Positions 57,213-64,000 of a stretch of 64,000 nucleotides of DNA are shown in pieces. The notes below the pieces were generated by a model. That model was given only the letters and a program-made list of their open reading frames with translations, did not search any database and was not told the origin of the DNA. The translations under genes were made by a program, and so were the position numbers. The stretch's first letter is position 1. Each line of letters begins with the position of its first letter. The DNA is from Apoderus coryli. Its lineage: Eukaryota > Arthropoda > Insecta > Coleoptera > Attelabidae. The DNA is taken from positions 1,364,001 through 1,428,000 of the forward strand of contig OU452204.1 of NCBI GenBank assembly GCA_911728435.2, written 5' to 3'.

Positions 57213-58237
57213 CAAAGATTAATCTACACAATAGATAGTCAGCCCAATGCATTAAAATCAGAACATCTCTAAGTATGCCAGCCACTACGTGGCGTATACT
57301 AGCGTGCACAGCATAGAGCAGTATTGTCACACCAGAAACCGTTTTGTAGTTTATTAATATCAGAAACAAAACGCAACGTATAACAATTATTTACATCATT
57401 TGCAACAGATATGCACCGGCAATGCTGTATTGTCAGAGAGAGAGATTGATGAAATTCTGTATTAATCTGGAGGGGATACGTAGGGAGGGTAGAAAAAAAA
57501 ACAAGCGAATGTGGTGTGTGTCGTGCTGTTGCCGATTCGTCGGTAAAAAAAACACACAGGGTGATTTATTACAAGTACAGTATTGAAATAAAAGGCTAAT
57601 CTCTATGAATTAAATTTAATATAATAATATTTAATCCATGTCATACATGTTTCAAGACTAGACCAGTCCCATGATCAGTGGCGAACAATCATTAAATGAA
57701 AAGCTTTTAGATAGAAACATACTTTTGACTCCATTGTAATAATTAATAATTTGTTGATGTATATAAAAAAATCTAAATATCTAAAAGCTAAAAGCTTTTG
57801 ATTTAATTATTGCTCGCCACTGATTATGGGACTGGTCTAGTCTTGAAACATGTTGTATGGCATGGATTAATGATTATTATATTAAATTTATTTCGTGGAT
57901 ATTAGACTTTTATACCAATACCGAAATCAAATAGGTATTAATGTAAGTACATTATTCTTTGTCAAAATTATAACTCCACTTAAGAATGGACTAGGTACTT
58001 TTTGAATTTATTACATATATTTTAAATATTTCACGTAGACAATGTGGCAAAGATGTAACAAGATTGTTGTAGATCTTATAATACATATAATAAAAAAATT
58101 ATCATTGCTACCTATATTATATTAGGTATACCTATTATAAAAGTCTGTCTCTGTTATTGTGATTTTCATTGTTTTCATACCTACTGATTTTGTTTTGAAG
58201 AGAATTAATATAAATATTAAATTTGATTTAATCTTTG
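57213..58237. mobile_element. CAAAGATTAATC-ended MITE, copy 1
   Basis: Starts CAAAGATTAATCTACACAAT at 57213 and ends ATTTAATCTTTG at 58237, interrupting the gypsy gag. ATAC lies on both sides and may be part of the duplication. Its first 390 bp are the reverse complement of 62100-62482. An internal hairpin (57600-57950) carries two hammerhead-like motifs in opposite orientation. Noncoding. Confidence 0.7.
57645..57680 (-). other. Hammerhead-like motif pair in the MITE
   Basis: Minus strand reads CCACTGATCATGGGACTGG and continues TCTAGTCTTGAAACATG. The G of the CTGATGA box is changed to C, so this copy should be inactive. Inverted partners are at 57819-57852 (+) and 62014-62049 (+). Confidence 0.35.
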
Positions 58238-58315
58238 ATACTACCAAAGATTAATAAGTTAATCAAATAATTAATAAGTTAATCTTTGGCTGCGTAGTTA
58301 TTTTTTTGTGAATAT

Positions 58316-58410
58316 TTTTAGCTCTCCATATCATATATGTATATATGGAGACTATTAGTTTCATGAAAAAAAAAATTCTTTTAATTTCACCGGAAATACT
58401 TGTTTTTGGT
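58316..58410 (+). repeat. CTCCATAT palindrome repeat
   Basis: Uninterrupted copy of the block also at 16284 and, split, at 59571/62483. It is followed at 58445 by a (GTCT)n simple repeat (five units) and then by the 530-bp family sequence (AAAACCGCTTAACAGATTTT). It probably represents the full leader of that family. Confidence 0.6.
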
Positions 58411-58464
58411 CATTTTATACATAAATAAGTAGTTTTAAAAAAATGTCTGTCTGTCTGTCTGTCT

Positions 58465-59380
58465 GTATACACGAAAACGCAAAAACCGCTTAACAGATTT
58501 TAACCACATTTGGTACAAAAATACTATTGGACATGGCAAGGAGCTGATTAGATTTTGGGAAACATTGAGCGTAGGCAAAGGGTTTAAAAGAGGGTTCAAA
58601 AATAAAAAAAAATCGTAGTTCTTAAACTTATCCGAAATACTGCATAATTTTTTACGCATTTAATTAAATATAACCTAAAATATTGAACATAAAATATTAG
58701 ACCACAAGGGCGTTCGAAAATAGTGTAAAATGGGGTAAAAAAGATTTAAAAAAAAAACGTATTTCTTAAAAATAGCAGAAATATTAACTAGTTATTTATA
58801 GTTTTGATAGAATATAACCTATAAAATGTGTCATGAATAACTTACTTTCATAGGCGTCCGTAAATAGTGGAAAAGGGGTCAAAACATAAAAAATATATAT
58901 TTCCTAATCTTATTCGAAATATGGAATAATTTTTCATAGATGTGATACAATATAAGCTAAAAAATATTCCATAAAAGAATTGGTTCACACAGGCGTTCGA
59001 AAATAGTTAAAAAAAAAGGGTCAAAAACGAAAAAAAAATGTTTCTCAAATATACCAGAAAAATTGGCTAATTATATATAGCTTTGATATAGGATAACCTA
59101 AAAAATGCAGCATAAAATTTTTATTTACATAGGCGTTCGTAAATAGTAAAAAAAGGGGTAAAATTAAAAAAAAGTAAAATGTAAAAAATTTTATATTTAA
59201 CTAGTTGAATTGGTGTTAAAAATACACGACAAAAATTAATGTTCCATAGGCGTCCGTGAAAATTCTATAGAAGGGTCAGAAAAAATTTGTATCCGTGATA
59301 ACTCAAAAACCACTTAACGGATAACCTACAACATGCAGCATAACAATTTTGTTTACATAGGCGTTCGTAAATAGTAGATA
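58465..59380 (+). repeat. 530-bp repeat family, forward copy
   Basis: Carries, in order, the modules found in 18060-18690 and in inverted form at 62780-64000, with TAGGCGTTCGTAAATAGT and TAGGCGTCCGTGAAAATT as landmarks. Noncoding. Confidence 0.8.
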
Positions 59381-59382
59381 AT

Positions 59383-59571
59383 TGTGTTATTTTACTAGTA
59401 TAGATATTTTTGAGTAAATTAATTCGGTTATAATCGATAAGTAGAATCTTTGGAGTAAAATACATTTCACAAAAACCCTGGACCATATTTCTCAATAGAT
59501 TTAAATTTTCATTAAAAACAGATTAAAAATTCTAATTTTTTACATCCTGCATTTCGAAACCGTATTTTTAG
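59383..59571 (+). repeat. Inverted repeat, left copy (partner 60464-60652)
   Basis: About 190 bp from GTGTTATTTTACTAGTATAG to GCATTTCGAAACCGTATTTT, nearly identical to the reverse complement of 60464-60652. The right copy lies inside the 59610-62482 element and the left just outside it, so the pair predates or spans that insertion. Confidence 0.85.
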
Positions 59572-60463
59572 CTCTCCATATCATATATGTAATATATGGA
59601 GACTATTAGCAAAGATTAATCTACACAATAGATAGTCAGCGTATATGGGAAATAAAACAAAAATTGAAACTGTCTCGACACGAGCTACATCTATTAGAAA
59701 AACATGCAACTATGGACATTGTAGATGGCGTTATATGTATTGTGTTGAAATAAAATAATCATATGGGCAATGTTAGACAAGGACGAGTATACTTTCCCCT
59801 ACGAGGTGGGAGTTTGTTTTTATATTATAGGTATCATATATGTACTACTGTGCAGCAGTGTTTTTTGTTTAAAATTATATGGTATACGTATACCTATCTA
59901 CGCAAAGATTAATGTGTATGGACGAAAATAAAAGAAATTACTATAATAGTATAAATATACAGGGCTGGTTTATTAAATGTTTTAGACAATAATTTTAAAT
60001 GACTAAAATAATATTATTTTAGTCATTTAATTTTAAATTTCGGATATAAGGATGCATCAAAAAGTTATATTTAAATTAACGAAATTTGGCGTTATAGATA
60101 GGACTTCCGGTTATTACCTGATTCAGTTTTAAGGATCAAACTCAAACAGCAGATTCAACTTGTCGTTAACATTATGAAAAAATAAATCTCAGAGGCGGGT
60201 AAATTAAAGGGGCATACAGGCGTGAAATGCTACCCTAACTTTTTTATGCACATTTTTTGCGTGTATTTCAATTCGGAGATGTAAAATCTAACAAATTATA
60301 TACGTAATAAATGTATCCTTCTGTGATATTGATAGAAAGTCATCGTTATCGCGTAATATCGATTTTAAGAAATGTTAATATTAAAAAGGCTGTGCTTTTT
60401 ACAAGTTGCTGAAGTAAATAAGGTTTGAAATTTCCAGCATGACAATAATTATTTAAAAAAATA

Positions 60464-60652
60464 CGGTTTCGAAATGCAGGATGTAAAAAATTAGAATTTT
60501 TAATCTGTTTTTAATGAAAATTTAAATCTATTGAGAAATATGGTTCAGGGTTTTTGTGAAATGTATTTTACTCCAAAGATTCTACTCATCGATTATAACC
60601 GAATTAATTTACTCAAAAATATCTATACTAGTAAAATAACACAATTATCACA
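60464..60652 (-). repeat. Inverted repeat, right copy (partner 59383-59571)
   Basis: See the left copy; the match includes TCTATTGAGAAATATGGT and CGATTATAACCGAATTAATT with very few changes. Confidence 0.85.
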
Positions 60653-61840
60653 ATTAGGTTCAAATTCTGCAACGCCGAATTGAAAAAAAACTTACAGTCT
60701 CCCTAATATTGGTTTTTGTGCAATGATCATAAAACTTTAAAAAACTAACGATTTATGTAGATTGTATTGTTAACACGTTTCGTAAAAAGCTTTAAAAACC
60801 CACCAACAGGGTGTTAAAAGTATCACGACAATAACTTTTTTCATGTTTTAACAAGTACAATCGTCTGCTTCAGATTGATCCTTAAAAACTGAATAACAGT
60901 TTCTCTATATAAAAAAATAAAACTCGTAAATATCATCCCCAAACATTTAATTTGAATACAATTACATAACACCATATTTGAAAGTAAATAAAAAAAAACA
61001 GCATTACCTAGTTTGACAGATTTGCAAATTGCAAATCAAAGTATCTATGTATACAGGGTGTTGCATAAGTACTTGTACAAACTTTAAAGGGTGATTCTTT
61101 GACTAATTTTAATATACAAATTTCATATGTACATGGGTCCGCTACGGCTTGGTTTTCGAGATACAGGGAGTTCAAAAAGAATATTATATTTAGGATTATA
61201 TGCTTGTTCAATAGCATCGCAATTTGGTGCAATTCGGGATACAGGTGTATTGATGACACCAGAGCTGTCAAAAGAACTAATAAAAAATACGAAAAATAAC
61301 AAAATACAAATAGCATTCAAAAGACAACAATGCACATAATAGTCGGTACCAAGCCAAATAGGTAGTAGGTAAATATAGATTTATTTTGTTTCGGGCTTGG
61401 GCTTGGCACCGACTTATTGTAATCAAAACTACCCACCAAACGGATACATTTAATTTTACGCAGATGCTCAAAATGTTAACTTTCTTTCATTAATAGAGAC
61501 CTGTGAAGTGAGCTTACCTCTTACGCCCACGTATTAAGTACTAAGTTTCAGTTATCAGTTATAATTTTTTATTTTCCAAGAAAGCGAAACGAGATATTTA
61601 AAACGGCATTGCGCCGCCCTCATGTATACCTCCGGGGGCGGCATCGAAAATCGCTACACGTCACAAACTTGTAAATGCTTAGAACTACCCCTATATCAAA
61701 TTTCTATTTTCTATCTTTTTTGTTTCATACCCAAAGCCCTATTCCTACCGAACTTATTATTTACCCGAAGAAACATTAAAAAGAAGTAAAATTTAAGTAC
61801 CTAAACCGATAAAGTGGAACTTATACCTGATGAAGAGTCT
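60653..61840. other. Inner part of the 59610-62482 element, no gene
   Basis: AT-rich, with a TACAGGGTGTTGCATAAG end-like sequence at 61052. Both strands are open across 61099-61340, without recognisable similarity. A GGCTTGGGCTTGGCACCGAC/TCGGTACCAAGCC inverted pair lies at 61343-61415. Confidence 0.45.
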
Positions 61841-62779
61841 GTACTATTATAATAGGTATACCTAATATAATATAGGTAGCACTGATAATTTTTTTATTAT
61901 AGGTATTATAAGATCTACAACAATCTTGTTACATCTTTGCCACATTGTCTACGTGAAATATTTAGTCAAAAGTATGTTTCTATCTAAAAGCTTTTCATTT
62001 AACGATTGTTCGCCACTGATCATGGGACTGGTCTAGCCTTGAAACATGTATGACATGGATTAAATATTATTATATTAAATTTAATTCATAGAGATTAGGC
62101 TTTTATTTCAATACTGTACTTGTAATAAATCACCCTCTGTGTTTCTTTTACCGACGAATTGGCAACAGCACGACACACACCACATTCGCTTGTTTTTTTT
62201 TCTACCCTCCCTGCGTATCCCCTCCAGATTAATACAGAATTTCATCAATTTCTCTCTCTGACAATACAGCATTGCCGGTGCATATCTGTTGCAAATGATC
62301 TAAATAATTGTTATACGTTGCGTTTTGTTTTTGATATTAATAAACTACAAAACGGTTTATGGCTGTGACAATACTGCTCTATGATTTACACGCTAGTCTA
62401 CGCCACGTAGTGGCAGGCATACTTAGAGATGTTCTGATTTTAATGCATTGGGCTGACTATCTATTGTGTAGATTAATCTTTGCTATTAGTTTCATGAAAA
62501 AAATTTTTTTTTTAATTTCACCTGAAATACTTGTTTTTGGTCATTTTATACATAAACTAGCTGTTGCCCTCGAGGCACGAATAGCTCTCCATATTTAAGT
62601 GTACAAGTAATAATTTTATGACCTTTTTGTCATTTATCTAAATTTTTGTTTTGTTTTAGACATCAGCCTTTTTCTTCTCTTTGGAGGCACTATTTATACG
62701 CAGATATTTTATATTTCAGATCTAGGCCAAATTCTTGTACGCAAAATAATTGATTTTTTTTTAGTTTTATTATAAAATT

Positions 62780-64000
62780 TATTTTGCTCCCTTTTCTACT
62801 ATTTACGAACGCCTATGTAAACAAAATTGTTATGCTGCATGTTGTAGGTTATCCGTTAAGTGGTTTTTGAGTTATCACGGATACAATTTTTTCCTGACCC
62901 TTTTATAGAATTTTCACGGACGCCTATGGAACATTAATTTTTGTCGTGTATTTTTAACACCAATTCAACTAGTTAAATATAAATTTTTTTACATTTTAAT
63001 TTTTTTTTCATTTTACCCCTTTTTTTACTATTTACGAACGCCTATGTAAATAAAAATTTTATGCTGCATTTTTTAGGTTATTTTATATGAAAGCTATATA
63101 TAATTAGCCAATTTTTCTGGTATATTTGGGAAACATTTTTTTTTCGTTTTTGACTCTTTTTTTAAGACTATTTTCGAACGCCTGTGTGAACTAATTCTTT
63201 TATGTAACATTTTTTAGGTTATATTCTATCACACCTATAAAAAATTATTCAATATTTCGGATAAGTTTAAGAACTATAATTTTTTTAATTTTTGAACCCT
63301 CTTTTAAACCCCTTGCCTACGCTCAATGTTAATCACCACCTATAAATAGCCTGTAGTATTTTCGTACCAAATGTGGTTAAAATCCGTTAAGTGGTTTTTG
63401 AGTTATCACGGATACAAATTTTTTCTGACCCTTTTATAGAATTTTCACGGACGCCTATGGAACATTAATTTGTGTCGTGTATTTTTAACACCAACTCAAC
63501 TAGTTAAATATAAAAATTTTTACATTTTAATTTTTTTTATTTTACCCCTTTTTCTACTATTTACGAACGCCTATGTAAATAAAAATTTTATGCTGCATTT
63601 TTTAGGTTATCTTATATCAAAGCTATATATAATTAGCCAATTTTTCTGGTATATTTGGGAAACATTTTTTTTTCGTTTTTGACCCTTTTTTAACACTATT
63701 TTCGAACGCCTGTGTGAACTAATTCTTGTATGTAACATTTTTTAGGTTATATTCTATCACAACTATAAAAAATTATTCAATATTTCGGATAAGTTTAAGA
63801 ACTATGATTTTTTAAATTTTTGAAACCTCTTTTAAACCCGTTGCCTACGCTCAATGTTAATCACCACCTATAATTATCCTGTAGTATTTTCGTACCAAAT
63901 GTGGTTACAATCCGTTAAGTGGTTTTTGAGTTATCACGGATACAAATTTTTTCTGACCCTTTTATAGAATTTTTACGGACGCCTATGGTACATTAGTTTT
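62780..64000 (-). repeat. 530-bp tandem repeat array, runs off the window
   Basis: CTTTTATAGAATTTTCACGG recurs at 62898, 63430 and 63959 (spacing 532 and 529). Each unit contains two related submodules, ACGAACGCCTATGTAA...TTTTATGCTGCATTTTTTAG and CGAACGCCTGTGTGAA...TTATGTAACATTTTTTAG, so the large unit arose by duplication of a smaller one. It is the inverted orientation of the copies at 18060 and 58465. Noncoding. Confidence 0.9.

Larger units (their letters stand above)
59603..62489. mobile_element. CAAAGATTAATC-ended element, copy 2 (2.9 kb)
   Basis: Element 59610-62482 with 31-bp matching ends (CAAAGATTAATCTACACAAT and on to GTCAGC). The direct repeat CTATTAG lies at 59603-59609 and 62483-62489. 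It splits a copy of the CTCCATAT palindrome repeat whose intact form is at 58316, which confirms the boundaries. The interior includes a palindrome (AAAATAATATTATTTT, 59998-60029), the right copy of a 190-bp inverted repeat, a TACAGGGTGTTGCATAAG terminus near 61052, and the 61840-62482 arm shared with 57213-58237. An open stretch near 59645-59750 (KLKLSRHELHLLEKHATMD) might be a captured exon. No transposase seen. Confidence 0.75.

Noticed and set aside
61008..61471. Several open frames on both strands near 61.1-61.4 kb
   Set aside because: They overlap in several frames, include repeat-end sequence (TACAGGGTG), and give no recognisable protein.

Overview
This is an AT-rich eukaryotic window, almost certainly from an insect genome. 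The coding pieces have spliceosomal introns with GT/AG borders and matching phases, and the transposon families are typical of insects: P-like/THAP, Harbinger, Crypton, Tc1/mariner-like, RTE, jockey/I-like non-LTR, copia and gypsy. Frequent short TAGGTA/TACCTA-type motifs and many THAP and HARBI1-like relics would fit an aphid or another hemipteran. A beetle or moth cannot be excluded from sequence alone.

Only one host gene is well supported: an ankyrin-repeat plus SOCS-box (ASB-like) gene on the + strand. Its exons at 9193-9620 and 18782-19629 join in phase across a 9.2 kb intron that is packed with transposons. The 5' exons were not found. Everything else recognisable is mobile-element sequence, mostly broken.

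Layout. 1-1440: P-element-like transposase pseudogene (minus) abutting a non-LTR scrap. 2140-3150 and 10315-11155: an inverted pair of a noncoding repeat. 4598-7202: foldback element with 9-bp target duplications (MULE-like). 8112-8190: tRNA-derived SINE head. 12428-18056: foldback element with TA target duplication, carrying transposase N-terminal relics in both arms and broken non-LTR pieces in its loop. 19903-24030: copia element whose 5' part is replaced by a foldback-arm fragment and a non-LTR fragment. 25224-26680: degraded THAP-domain gene, ended by an RTE endonuclease scrap. 28395-37625 and 42432-53908: two inverted copies of a giant terminal-inverted-repeat element. 37900-42430: spacer with a Crypton exon, a miniature Harbinger element and the 3' part of a gypsy element. 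53909-57212: the remaining 5' part of the same gypsy. 57213-64000: elements with CAAAGATTAATC ends, and a 530-bp tandem repeat family that runs off the window end.

The strongest candidate for something undescribed is the giant element, 9.2 kb in one copy and 11.5 kb in the other. It has imperfect CCCTGTTGAAAA termini and a TA target duplication. A 182-bp satellite array lies at one end and a different 110-bp satellite array at the other. Between them are spliced-exon-like remains of a gene I do not recognise. One copy is nested in another inverted-repeat element. The other copy splits the gypsy integrase gene and is itself invaded by a 1454-bp P-like element with an 8-bp target duplication and THAP exons. 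A recurrent CTGATGA...hairpin...GAAAC motif, resembling a hammerhead-ribozyme core, occurs at nine places in several unrelated elements.
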